Below, one piece after another: positions 1 through 8,217 of a stretch of DNA of 64,000 bases. A program made the translations under genes and the position numbers. Origin of the DNA: CALLPQ01 sp039819545. GTDB taxonomy: Bacteria > Pseudomonadota > Alphaproteobacteria > Caulobacterales > Parvularculaceae. The notes under the pieces are model-generated. The model worked only from the letters and a program-made list of their open reading frames with translations, ran no database searches and was not told the origin of the DNA. How positions within the stretch are numbered: position 1 is the stretch's first letter; every line of letters starts with the position of its first letter. The DNA is taken from NCBI GenBank assembly GCA_039819545.1, contig JBCBRS010000001.1, positions 310,001 through 374,000 on the forward strand, given 5' to 3'.

Positions 1-2
1 TA

Positions 3-533
3 CGGCGCCAGATTGATGGCTGTCTTGAGATTGCAGAGGCGATGAGCGTGCGGCTTTATCACCTCAAACCCCATGGTGCTCTTTATAACGTGTCGGCGGC
101 CTCCCAGTCGCTCTCTGAACTGATTGCGACCCTGACGAAATCCTATGGCCTTAGCCTTTATGGGCCACCGGGTTCCGCTTTGGAAACCCAAGCCCTGATC
201 GCGGACGTTCCCTTCGTCGGTGAGGGGTTTGTTGATCGGGCCTATCAGCCAAACGGGGCCCTTGTTCCTCGGTCGCAGGCCGGGGCGCTGATCGGGTCTG
301 TAAGTAAGCGCGCCGCGCAGGCATTGACACTCGCGCGCGGGCAGAGGCTCCGGCTTCAGCCCTTACCGGCAGAAAAGCCAAAACTGTTGTGCCTCACGGT
401 GCAAACTTTGTGTATCCATGGCGACGATCCGAAGGCGTTTGAAACGGCGCGGGCCATTCATGCCGCTTTTGACCGTCACGAGATCAGGGTCGAGGCGCCA
501 GCGCAAAGATTCAATGAAAAGGCCCTGTCGTGA
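3..533 (+). CDS. pxpA: 5-oxoprolinase subunit A (LamB/YcsF family), 5'-truncated by the window edge
   Basis: PxpA is one of three subunits of the bacterial ATP-dependent 5-oxoprolinase, which opens pyroglutamate to glutamate in the cytoplasm. The open frame runs in from the window edge, so the ATG at 42 is internal. About 176 residues are visible against roughly 250 for the family. The family signatures LKPHGALYN and CIHGDDP are both present. The stop TGA overlaps the GTG start of pxpB (GTGA), which indicates translational coupling in a pxpABC operon. The role is assigned from the family and from the two neighbours. Confidence 0.93.
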   Translation, partial: RRQIDGCLEIAEAMSVRLYHLKPHGALYNVSAASQSLSELIATLTKSYGLSLYGPPGSALETQALIADVPFVGEGFVDRAYQPNGALVPRSQAGALIGSVSKRAAQALTLARGQRLRLQPLPAEKPKLLCLTVQTLCIHGDDPKAFETARAIHAAFDRHEIRVEAPAQRFNEKALS

Positions 534-1279
534 CCACTGGCTCCCTTTGCCTCGGCGCTATCAAGCCCTTTACCGAAACGGGCGTGTTGGTAATGGTCCG
601 AGGCGGGTCAAGTGTCGAAATCGCCATGGCGTGCCAACGTCTTGCGGATATCGCCAAGGGTTGGCCCGGCATGATTGAGGTGACGCCCGGCCTTGATAGT
701 ATTGTGGTTCGCTATGATCCTGACTGTACGTCTTTTGATACGATCCGCACACAAATAGTAAAACTTGATCTGGATGCGTTGCCCCCGACATCACTGGGAA
801 CATCAGGGGGGACGTCCGAAACCGCTATCGATGTGCCCGTCTGTTTCGAGGCGCCATACGCTCCGGACCTGGCCACAGTTTGCGCCCAATTGGGGATGGG
901 TCCAACAACCCTTATTGATCAGCTTACCGATAAACTGTTGCCCATTTTAAATATGGGTTTTGCGCCGGGCTTTGCTTATATGGGTGGCCTGTCGGGCGTG
1001 CTTGCGGCGCCGGAAAGGTTACCTCGGCGCGCAGAGCCGCGCCGGGTCGTTCCTGCCGGATCGCTTGCCATGGCCGCTGGGTTTGCCGGGCTCTACAGTT
1101 GCGCAACCCCGGGTGGCTGGCACCTGATCGGCCGCACGCCCCTCACATTGTTCGATGCGAACGCCGCGCACCCTTTTATTCTCCACCCGGGAAGGGCGGT
1201 TCAATTGCGCCCGATGACCGAATTGGAATTGCAACAATACACAGAGCAAACCCTTGGAAAGGGTGGCTGTGGGAAGTAA
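530..1279 (+). CDS. pxpB: 5-oxoprolinase subunit B (KipI-like)
   Basis: The 249-residue product belongs to the KipI/PxpB family (allophanate hydrolase subunit 1 fold) and would work with PxpA and PxpC in ATP-dependent pyroglutamate hydrolysis. The conserved segment GFAPGFAYMGGL lies near residue 145 and is followed by the family's Pro/Arg-rich stretch and the ATPGGWHLIGRT motif. The start is a GTG overlapping the pxpA stop by four bases. The 3' end overlaps pxpC by 26 bases. In Bacillus the homologue KipI inhibits the sporulation kinase KinA, but the pxpABC context favours the metabolic role. Confidence 0.93.
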   Translation: MTTGSLCLGAIKPFTETGVLVMVRGGSSVEIAMACQRLADIAKGWPGMIEVTPGLDSIVVRYDPDCTSFDTIRTQIVKLDLDALPPTSLGTSGGTSETAIDVPVCFEAPYAPDLATVCAQLGMGPTTLIDQLTDKLLPILNMGFAPGFAYMGGLSGVLAAPERLPRRAEPRRVVPAGSLAMAAGFAGLYSCATPGGWHLIGRTPLTLFDANAAHPFILHPGRAVQLRPMTELELQQYTEQTLGKGGCGK

Positions 1280-2243
1280 GAGGGCCCCGATTGCCACGGT
1301 GAAAACACCTGGTCTTGCCACCAGCGTGCAAGACCTTGGTCGCCGAGGCGCTGGCGTCTTCGGTTTATCGCGGGGCGGCGCAGCGGATGCGTTGAGCGCA
1401 GCCGTTGCCAACCGGGCATTGGCGAATGCGGCGCATGCTTGTGTTCTGGAATGCACGGTACTGGGCCCCGAACTGATTTTCAGGGGCGAGACCCAGATTG
1501 CCTTTGCCGGCGGTGCGGTGACCGCCTTGCTTGATGGAAAAGAGCTGGCCCCAAAGATCCGTCACGCTGTCGCGCCTGGCATGCGCTTACGCCTCGGGCC
1601 AATGACGGGCGGCGCGCGGGTCTATCTCGCAATCGCTGGTGGATGGCGGGGCGAGCCATTTTTTGGAAGCTGCGCCACGCATCTGACTGCGGGTGCTGGC
1701 GGGTATGCTGGCCGCGTTCTTCAGGCGGGCGATCTTCTTTATAGTGAGGATTTAGCGCCGCGGTCTATACCGCCCGCCGGTCCATCAAACGACTTGCCTT
1801 TTTTTGACAGCGCAAACAGCGCCATCAAATTTCTGCGTGTCACACCAGGCCCGGAATGGCCGGGCGAGGTTGGGCCTGAAACCTTTGCCCGGCTAGCTGG
1901 TCCATTTTTTGCCAGTCAGGATATGAGCCGGATGGGAATCCGGCTTATCATGAAGCCCAGCGGCGGAACAGGAGAGGGCAATCCTTTGACTCTTCCATCC
2001 ATTAAGTCGGGCCCTGTCTTTCCGGGTACGGTGCAATGGCCGCAGAACAATGCGCCCATACTGCTTTTGTGTGATTGCCAGGCTACGGGCGGTTATCCGC
2101 GTGTCATGCAGGTGATTGAGGCCGATCTTCCTTTAGCGGGGCAGGTGCGACCCGGCGACGAGGTATGGTTTCGACGGGTGACAGACCGTGAAGCGCGGTC
2201 CCACCGGGCGATGCTGAAAGCTCAAGTCCCGGAGATTTTCTGA
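1254..2243 (+). CDS. pxpC: 5-oxoprolinase subunit C (biotin-dependent carboxyltransferase-like fold, KipA family)
   Basis: This 329-residue protein completes the 5-oxoprolinase complex. The N-terminal family motif TSVQDLGRRGAGVFGLSRGG is present near residue 25, and the late PRVMQVIEADLPLAGQVRPGDEV segment closes the domain. The TTG start at 1254 overlaps pxpB by 26 bases; a GTG at 1263 is an alternative start. Its last 22 bases overlap the 3' end of the BCCT transporter gene on the other strand, so the two units converge without a spacer or an evident terminator. Confidence 0.92.
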   Translation: MERVAVGSKRAPIATVKTPGLATSVQDLGRRGAGVFGLSRGGAADALSAAVANRALANAAHACVLECTVLGPELIFRGETQIAFAGGAVTALLDGKELAPKIRHAVAPGMRLRLGPMTGGARVYLAIAGGWRGEPFFGSCATHLTAGAGGYAGRVLQAGDLLYSEDLAPRSIPPAGPSNDLPFFDSANSAIKFLRVTPGPEWPGEVGPETFARLAGPFFASQDMSRMGIRLIMKPSGGTGEGNPLTLPSIKSGPVFPGTVQWPQNNAPILLLCDCQATGGYPRVMQVIEADLPLAGQVRPGDEVWFRRVTDREARSHRAMLKAQVPEIF

Positions 2244-3766
2244 CGCACAGAACTAATCATTAGTTTGATCAGTAACACACCAGACAGGATCAGGATAACG
2301 AGCCCGGGAACGCCGCCCAGATTTGACAGAACCCGTACGCCGTCGATCCCGGTCGTTGCTGTCATAATAAAGCTCAGGCCCCCAATTAGCAGTCCCCAGA
2401 ACAGCTTGATCTGTGCAGATACATTTTCAGGTGAACGACCGGGCGTTTCGCTTTTCAGGCAGAGATGGGCAATGGAAAGCGTATTCGAATCCATGGCGGT
2501 GACGAAGGATATGAAAACCGTCGTCAGGAAAATTATCGTTACGATGCCCGGTACCGGGAGCGTATCGAAGAGGCCATAAATCACGGCTTCTGGCCCGATA
2601 TCCGCATACGCCGTGGCAAGGCCTCCACCTGTAGCGCGGTCAGCCTCGATTGCGCCGCCCCCGAGGATTGTCATCCAGATGACGCTGAAAAAGGCGGGCA
2701 ACACCAAATTGAATAAAACAAATTCCCGTACGGTATATCCCACAGAGATGCGCCCGAGGAATAACGCGGTGATGGGAGCCCAGGCGAGCCAGTTGGCGAA
2801 GAAAAAGACCGTCCAATCCTTGGTCCACGGGTCGTTCGACCGATCACCCAGTGTCAGGCTTGCGGGAATAAAGTCTGTGACATAGGCCAACACTCCATCC
2901 GCGCCGAGCCGCATTACCGTTAGGGATGGGCCAGCGACGAAGATAAAAAGGGCAAGCGCAATAAAAAGGCGAACATTCCAATCCGAAAGAAACCGGATGC
3001 CTTTTTGCAAGCCGCTCAGCGACGACGCGATAAAAACGAGTACTATCATCGCCGTTACCATCAGGGTGCTGATCAAAGACTGATCAATACCGGCCACGCG
3101 GGTCAAGCCTGCCGTCAGGGTCATAACCCCGGCGCCAAGCGCAGCCGCGACACCAGCCACCAAGGCGAACAGGGCCATCATGTCGAGGGCTGCCCCCAGC
3201 GGATGCGGCTTTACCCGGTCTGTCTGCCCCAGAATGACCGCGATAATCGCGGAGAGTGAATAGGGTTGGCGGTGGTTGTGATAGCTTAATGCAAAAGCAA
3301 GCGTCGTCACCGCGTAAAGCGCATAAGGCGTCATCGTCCAGTGGAGAAACGTGGCTGAAAAGGCAAAATGCGCCGCTGCCGGGGAGCGTGGCTCAGCGCC
3401 CGAAAATGCTGGCGGGTTTGTGAAGTGCGCTATCGGCTCTGCCGTTCCCCAGAATAGAATGCCCACCGCAATGGTCGTGCAGAGCGTAATCGCAAACCAG
3501 TTCCAGCGCGACAGAATGGGTACGGAATTCTCGCCGCCAATCCGTATGCGTCCTAAAGGTGATAAAAAGACAGCAACCACCACAAGAACTGCAGCAAAAC
3601 TTGCCGAGGTAAAGAGCCAATCAAGATGGGTCAGGATAAATCTGTTGGCATTGTTGCTTGCCTCGAGGAACCGATCAAAATCGATAAGGCTCGCCGCCAC
3701 ACAAATCACAAGGAACAGGGCAGGGGGCCAGAAAACACCCGGACGGATCGCCCTAAAGAATGTCAT
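2222..3766 (-). CDS. BCCT-family transporter (betaine/carnitine/choline type)
   Basis: This 514-residue integral membrane protein has about twelve hydrophobic segments, the usual number for the BCCT family of Na+- or H+-coupled transporters of quaternary ammonium or sulfonium compounds. Family motifs seen are GILFWGTAEP near residue 105 and the FFANWLAWAPITALFLGRIS block near residue 325, which matches the BCCT signature. The signature's usual Trp-rich stretch is changed to FFFANW, so a typical betaine specificity should not be assumed. No long C-terminal osmosensory tail is present. The substrate is unknown. It converges on and slightly overlaps pxpC. Confidence 0.88.
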   Translation of the reverse strand: MTFFRAIRPGVFWPPALFLVICVAASLIDFDRFLEASNNANRFILTHLDWLFTSASFAAVLVVVAVFLSPLGRIRIGGENSVPILSRWNWFAITLCTTIAVGILFWGTAEPIAHFTNPPAFSGAEPRSPAAAHFAFSATFLHWTMTPYALYAVTTLAFALSYHNHRQPYSLSAIIAVILGQTDRVKPHPLGAALDMMALFALVAGVAAALGAGVMTLTAGLTRVAGIDQSLISTLMVTAMIVLVFIASSLSGLQKGIRFLSDWNVRLFIALALFIFVAGPSLTVMRLGADGVLAYVTDFIPASLTLGDRSNDPWTKDWTVFFFANWLAWAPITALFLGRISVGYTVREFVLFNLVLPAFFSVIWMTILGGGAIEADRATGGGLATAYADIGPEAVIYGLFDTLPVPGIVTIIFLTTVFISFVTAMDSNTLSIAHLCLKSETPGRSPENVSAQIKLFWGLLIGGLSFIMTATTGIDGVRVLSNLGGVPGLVILILSGVLLIKLMISSVRQKISGT

Positions 3767-3823
3767 GGGTATGTAACCCGAAAAGCGATCATCAGTTCGT
3801 TGTACCTGAAAAGGCGATTAGGT

Positions 3824-4696
3824 CTAGCGCCTGAACGTTTCACACGCATCGACATTGCCGGTTTGCAGGCCCGTACGGAACCAGCGCACCCGTTGATCGG
3901 CACTACCATGGGTAAAGCTTTCTTGGTTGACCCGGCGACCCGCCTGACGTTGCAACGTATCGTCGCCAATCGCAGCAGCGGCGCGCAAGGCCTCTTCCAC
4001 GTCCCCGTCCTGCAGGATCCGCCCATATTTATTGCTGCGGTCTGCATGGAATGCCCAGATCCCGGCATAGCAATCAGCCTGCAGTTCCATTTGCACCTGC
4101 AGGGCATTTTGGTTGACTTTGTTGGTCCTCGATTGGGCCTCGCGCACCTGGCGCGATGTGCCGGTGATGGTTTGAATATGGTGGCCAACTTCATGGGCGA
4201 TTACATAGGCCTGTGCAAAATCACCAGGCGCCCCGAACCGCCGAGCCAATTCATCAAAAAACGCGAGATCGAAATAGATTTTGCGGTCTGCCGGACAATA
4301 AAACGGCCCGGACGCCGCTGTGGCAGGGCCGCAGCCCGAATTGGTGTTTTTCTGAAAGACCACAACGGCCGGTGGCTCGTAACGGCTACCGCTATCGGCG
4401 AACAGTTTCGTCCAGACATCTTCCGTGGAGCCTACAATGGCGGTGACAAAGTCCTGCTCCTGGGTGGTTGCTTCGCGCGACACGCTGGCGCCACCGCCGC
4501 CGGTGATGAGGCCTAGCGGGTTGAGACCCATCTGCTGCGCCACGAACAGGGCACCCACCGCAACCACCACACCGCCAATGCCGAATCGGCTGAAGATAAA
4601 GCGAACGAGCAAAAAGGCAGCCCCGGTCATGCCAGCGCCAGCGGCGCCTTTGCGAAACTCCACATTGTCGCTGCGCCGACGATTATCCCACCGCAT
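3824..4696 (-). CDS. YpfJ-type neutral zinc metallopeptidase family protein
   Basis: The 290-residue protein has an N-terminal basic stretch, one transmembrane segment around residues 38-60, a glycine-rich linker, and then the zinc-peptidase-like domain with HEVGHH at residues 168-173. A Cys pair (GCGP, FYCP) precedes the motif, as in this family. The membrane anchor suggests that the domain faces the periplasm. The physiological substrate of the family is not established. It stands alone, separated from the BCCT gene by 57 bp and from the next gene by about 310 bp. Confidence 0.88.
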   Translation of the reverse strand: MRWDNRRRSDNVEFRKGAAGAGMTGAAFLLVRFIFSRFGIGGVVVAVGALFVAQQMGLNPLGLITGGGGASVSREATTQEQDFVTAIVGSTEDVWTKLFADSGSRYEPPAVVVFQKNTNSGCGPATAASGPFYCPADRKIYFDLAFFDELARRFGAPGDFAQAYVIAHEVGHHIQTITGTSRQVREAQSRTNKVNQNALQVQMELQADCYAGIWAFHADRSNKYGRILQDGDVEEALRAAAAIGDDTLQRQAGRRVNQESFTHGSADQRVRWFRTGLQTGNVDACETFRR

Positions 4697-5005
4697 GGTC
4701 TGGCTCCCATTTTGCCCTTGCGCGCGTTCGGCTTCATTGGCCGGCGCGCCCCTTGGTCACCGTTAAAACAAGCCATCGGCGGCTTGTCGACCCCTCGGTG
4801 CGTACCAAACCCAACCCAAAAATGGGGCGCAGGCGCGGCGTTGCGGACGCAATCGCGCAACATTTGTTAAAATCAGCTGTTCTGCACCGATCCTTCCATT
4901 GTGCTGGTTAGGGTCTCGCCCCTATAGTTTCGTTGGGAATTGGTGAGCGCGGTGGCCCGTTCGTGGCCTTGGGTAGCGCGAAAGCGGCGCATCGGTCTGG
5001 AGTGA
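4697..5005. other. Divergent intergenic region, 309 bp
   Basis: This region lies between the zinc metallopeptidase gene (leftward) and the unknown membrane protein gene (rightward), so it must hold both promoters. I see no convincing -35/-10 pair, hairpin with a T tract or repeat. Short reading frames across it have no credible start context. Confidence 0.5.
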
Positions 5006-6859
5006 GTGGGTATGATTTTCGGCTGGGGTAAGAAATCAAGAGAGACCGACGCGGACGCAGCCAAAGAGGCGGCGGAAGGTCCCGCCGACCCCTATGACAA
5101 TACCAATCACCAGTTTGTTGATGAGACAATCGACGATGAAGGAGCCCGCCCCCTAGCGGGTCCAAAGACGCGGGTCACCGATACCGCCTCGCAAAAAGAT
5201 GGTGCGGATCGCACCCTTTCTTTTTCAGAGCGGATGCGCGCGGCACAGGATGATTTGTACACCAGTGCCGGTCCCGGCAATCTGCCGCGTCATCAACCAT
5301 CGACGTCAGGCGGCGAGGTACCCGCCGCAGCGCCTAAGCCTCAGAAAACCGATCAACGCCCAGCGTTCAACAGTGGTCATCTTCATGCAGCCCATTCGCG
5401 CGCTAACTTTTCCCACCACCACGGCGCAAGCGGGGGCGGCGATTATGGCTATGATAAAGCGCCTCGATCAATTGCCGGGGATATTACCCGCCTCGGCGCG
5501 GCACTCTTTACGGCGATGCTCTTTGGGCTGATGATTGCGAAGCCGGGGGATAGTCACTCCGTCGTCAAACGGATTGCCGGTGCCAATCCTCTGACCGGTG
5601 CGGCCCTGTCAGAGCGGGCATGTCGCACCGGGCAGGCGATCCTGACCAGCGATTTTACCAACTTTGATAATGTTTTAAGTATCTCCCCGCTTGGTACGGT
5701 GACCGCGCCAGGCGAAATCCTCCCGGTTCCTTATATCCGTATCAATACGAAAAATGATGGCACGCCTTTTAACCGCCGGGTGACGGCGGCGTTGGCACCC
5801 GCCACTATTGATGTCACCGCTATTGAACGTCGCTGGCTTCGGGCCCAGGATGGCGGAGCGGTCGAAACGTCGTGGACGGTGCATATGAAACCCTGCGCCG
5901 GGGTTGAAATCATTTATGATGGGCTGGATGCAATAACCCCCATGCTCATTGAAAAAGCGGGCGGTCTCGCCACCTTCACGGAAATTGGTGGACCCAATCA
6001 CGTGGCAAAACAGACGAGCATCCGCGTATCGGCCGGCATGAGCCTTGGCACCGCAGATGGCTTTGACGTTGCTGTCCATGATGAGGCTGTGGAAGATCGC
6101 ACTCTAGCCCGGCCCGAACGCTATAAGCATGACCATTATGCACGAGCGACACTGTTCAATGTGTCGCCTGACTTGCTCGAAGCGATTACGCCGGACATTA
6201 CCAAAGCCCAGTGTGCCCTTGATTATCTGAGGGCGGAAGATCGGGCGGTTTGGTCCAAAAAACTTGGCGATGCTTGGGGTATCCGCCGCGCGAAGGGTGA
6301 AAATGCCTGTCGCACCGCGTTGATCGATTTGCCCGGCACGGCGCAAGGGGCCTGGTACACCGACGCTTCCCATAATGGCGCAACGACCAAGGTCAGTGCC
6401 ATCGCGCTCGCGCCGGATACGATAAATCCTGATCGGCTTGTGTTTGCCCTGCATGGGCGCGTGCCATCGCTCACAAAAGAAATGGTTGGGATTATCCCGC
6501 AAAAATTTACTAACGATCCAGACCCAGCGCTTGGTGACCAATTCAGGGCTGATGCACGAGCTGATGCACGGGCCGATGTGCGCTTCGTAACTTTTCAAAA
6601 AGGCAATGGGCTGATCAATCGTCCTTTCGATGAAATTCGCGACGGACAGGTTTATTGCTATGAAAAAATGCGGGTGAACTTTATCGGTTCACGGATCAAT
6701 GGTGTTTTCCTTTTGCAAAAATCAGCCCCTGACGAGGGCCGGGACGCACGGGCAGAAAATGATGTCCTCTCGATTGAGGCACGCGCCGAATTTGCGTCTT
6801 GCGTGGATGTGCCGCTTGGCACGACCCTATCGTCAAACGCCACGGGATTTTTTCGCTAG
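5006..6859 (+). CDS. Unknown protein with a long polar N-terminus and one transmembrane segment
   Basis: I do not recognise this 617-residue protein. Residues 1-155 are polar, rich in Asp, Ala and His, and low in complexity, and likely disordered. A hydrophobic segment at about 161-178 (AALFTAMLFGLMIA) could be a single membrane anchor, and the remaining approximately 440 residues would then be periplasmic. Several Cys residues are spread through that part. A short ADARADARADVR repeat lies near residue 515. Starts are GTG at 5006 or ATG at 5012. It appears monocistronic. Confidence 0.75.
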   Translation: MGMIFGWGKKSRETDADAAKEAAEGPADPYDNTNHQFVDETIDDEGARPLAGPKTRVTDTASQKDGADRTLSFSERMRAAQDDLYTSAGPGNLPRHQPSTSGGEVPAAAPKPQKTDQRPAFNSGHLHAAHSRANFSHHHGASGGGDYGYDKAPRSIAGDITRLGAALFTAMLFGLMIAKPGDSHSVVKRIAGANPLTGAALSERACRTGQAILTSDFTNFDNVLSISPLGTVTAPGEILPVPYIRINTKNDGTPFNRRVTAALAPATIDVTAIERRWLRAQDGGAVETSWTVHMKPCAGVEIIYDGLDAITPMLIEKAGGLATFTEIGGPNHVAKQTSIRVSAGMSLGTADGFDVAVHDEAVEDRTLARPERYKHDHYARATLFNVSPDLLEAITPDITKAQCALDYLRAEDRAVWSKKLGDAWGIRRAKGENACRTALIDLPGTAQGAWYTDASHNGATTKVSAIALAPDTINPDRLVFALHGRVPSLTKEMVGIIPQKFTNDPDPALGDQFRADARADARADVRFVTFQKGNGLINRPFDEIRDGQVYCYEKMRVNFIGSRINGVFLLQKSAPDEGRDARAENDVLSIEARAEFASCVDVPLGTTLSSNATGFFR

Positions 6860-7149
6860 CATACTGATTTTATTAGCTTTTCTGAGCCGCGAAGCTGCCT
6901 CAACCGGCGGGCTTACATTGCGCTGGGCATGCCTTAATCTGACCAAAGAGTACAATTAATCTCTTCTTAATTCGTTGCGTTTTCCACCCACGGGCAAAGG
7001 GTGCGCCACTGTTTTTAGTCGCGGTCCACGGGGCTGCAGCTGAAAAATGTGTACGGATGAAAGACAGTGCCGGGACGGACCGTTTTCGAAAAGGCCTGTT
7101 CGATTTGCAAGGCGCGCGCCATGGCCCCTTAACTGAGGACGATATCTGT

Positions 7150-8049
7150 ATGGTGATAAGTATCAACCGACCTTTTCTCATGCGCATGGGGGCGCTTGCC
7201 CTCCCGCTCCTAATTCCGCTTTTTGGTGCCAGTGCGCACGCGCACTCGCCAAGCGAGAGTACGGCCCCCTTTATCAGTACCGCAACGATGAGCATTGCAA
7301 GCTCTGCCGTCGTTCAGGACCGCGACCGCGTTCGCAAGCAGCGTCGTTCCGATAGACGCGCTGACAGACGCTCTGATCGTCGTTCCGATAGACGCTCCAA
7401 CAGGCGTTCTGATCGTCGTTCTAATCGTCGTTCTGATCGGGCGCGGGGCGAACGCCGTGATGCTAGACGCGATAAGCGCTCGCGCGACCGCAGTGATCGT
7501 AATCGCCGCCGGGATGATCGTGCACGCGGTGATAATCGTCGACGCGATGACCGAGCGCGTGGTGACAACCGTCGCCGCGATGATCGTCGCCATTCCGATG
7601 TGCGCCGGGATCGCCGTAACGATCGTGCGTATCGCGCTGACAAGCGTGATCGTCGCTATGATCGTCGCCGCGACCGCCGCCAGGATATTCGTCGGCGCGA
7701 TCGCAACCGCTATTATCGCGACCGGTATCAGTCCCGCCGCGCCTATTCGCGCAAATCTTTCCGCGGCCAGCGGTTTGGTCACGGCTATCGCGCGCGCAGC
7801 GGTCATGGCTATTTCTGTGCCGACCATAATGCCTTCCACTATTTTGCGGGGTTTGACCCCTTCGGCTTTGGCCGTGTGGCGACGTATGGACGGCCTGGTT
7901 ACCGCTATGCGGCGTCCTGCTATCCTGTGGAAAAAGTCGATTTTCACCGTGGCCGACGCGCCTTGATCGGCGGGATCCTGTGCTACGACGGGTATGATCG
8001 GCCCTACATAAAACGCGGCAGTCGCTATGTGAAACGCTACTATCGCTAG
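7150..8049 (+). CDS. Secreted Arg/Asp-rich tandem-repeat protein
   Basis: I chose the ATG at 7150 because it begins a clean signal peptide (hydrophobic MGALALPLLIPLFGASAHA) and follows a GAGG at 7135-7138; an upstream in-frame ATG at 7057 adds 31 residues. After the signal, the mature part starts with eight RRSD/RRAD/RRSN tetrapeptides (7342-7437), then three copies of an 11-residue NRRRDDRARGD unit (7501-7599), then more Arg-rich sequence, and ends in a Tyr/Gly/Cys-containing globular-looking tail. The extreme basic charge in an exported protein suggests binding to anionic polymers (LPS, nucleic acid, phosphate), but this is inference. A strong terminator follows. Confidence 0.75.
   Translation: MVISINRPFLMRMGALALPLLIPLFGASAHAHSPSESTAPFISTATMSIASSAVVQDRDRVRKQRRSDRRADRRSDRRSDRRSNRRSDRRSNRRSDRARGERRDARRDKRSRDRSDRNRRRDDRARGDNRRRDDRARGDNRRRDDRRHSDVRRDRRNDRAYRADKRDRRYDRRRDRRQDIRRRDRNRYYRDRYQSRRAYSRKSFRGQRFGHGYRARSGHGYFCADHNAFHYFAGFDPFGFGRVATYGRPGYRYAASCYPVEKVDFHRGRRALIGGILCYDGYDRPYIKRGSRYVKRYYR
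7342..7437 (+). repeat. 12-bp tandem repeat, 8 units, coding for RRSD-type tetrapeptides
   Basis: Eight in-frame 12-bp units encode RRSD, RRAD, RRSD, RRSD, RRSN, RRSD, RRSN and RRSD. Codon use varies between units (cgt, cgc, aga and agg for Arg), so the array is conserved at the protein level more than at the DNA level and is not a recent slippage product. Confidence 0.9.
7501..7599 (+). repeat. 33-bp tandem repeat, 3 units, coding for NRRRDDRARGD
   Basis: Three contiguous in-frame 33-bp units at 7501-7533, 7534-7566 and 7567-7599 encode NRRRDDRARGD twice and then NRRRDDRRHSD. They are synonymous rather than identical at the DNA level, which again points to selection on the peptide. Confidence 0.9.
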
Positions 8050-8083
8050 ATTGATCCTGTTTTCTTTGTGATCGATCAACGAT

Positions 8084-8117
8084 AAACCCCCGCCCGATAA
8101 TCGGTGGGGGTTTTTCT
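8084..8117 (+). terminator. Rho-independent terminator after the Arg-rich gene
   Basis: AAACCCCC at 8084-8091 pairs with GGGGGTTT at 8106-8113 across a GC-containing loop, and TTTTTCTTT follows. It lies about 35 bp past the stop codon of the Arg-rich protein gene. Confidence 0.85.
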
Positions 8118-8217
8118 TTGACGCGTCCCCGCCTGCTCCCCAATCGGCACCCATTGCTGCCGGCTATCCATTGACGAAAATCGCCGACTCTGCGCTTGTG
8201 GAAAAAAAAGACTGGTT

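Noticed and set aside
7342..7599. Possible CRISPR array from regularly spaced repeats
   Set aside because: Units are 12 and 33 bp, contiguous, in frame, without spacers; they are coding repeats.
7295..7966. Plus-strand frame of 223 codons in the second frame of the Arg-rich gene
   Set aside because: Same cause: the repeat keeps all frames open. No start context or hydrophobic layout typical of a real membrane protein.
7210..8154. Long minus-strand frame (314 codons) opposite the Arg-rich repeat gene
   Set aside because: It is the mirror of the Arg/Asp codon pattern and gives an Ile/Ala/Thr monotone; the plus strand has the signal peptide and a terminator in the right orientation.
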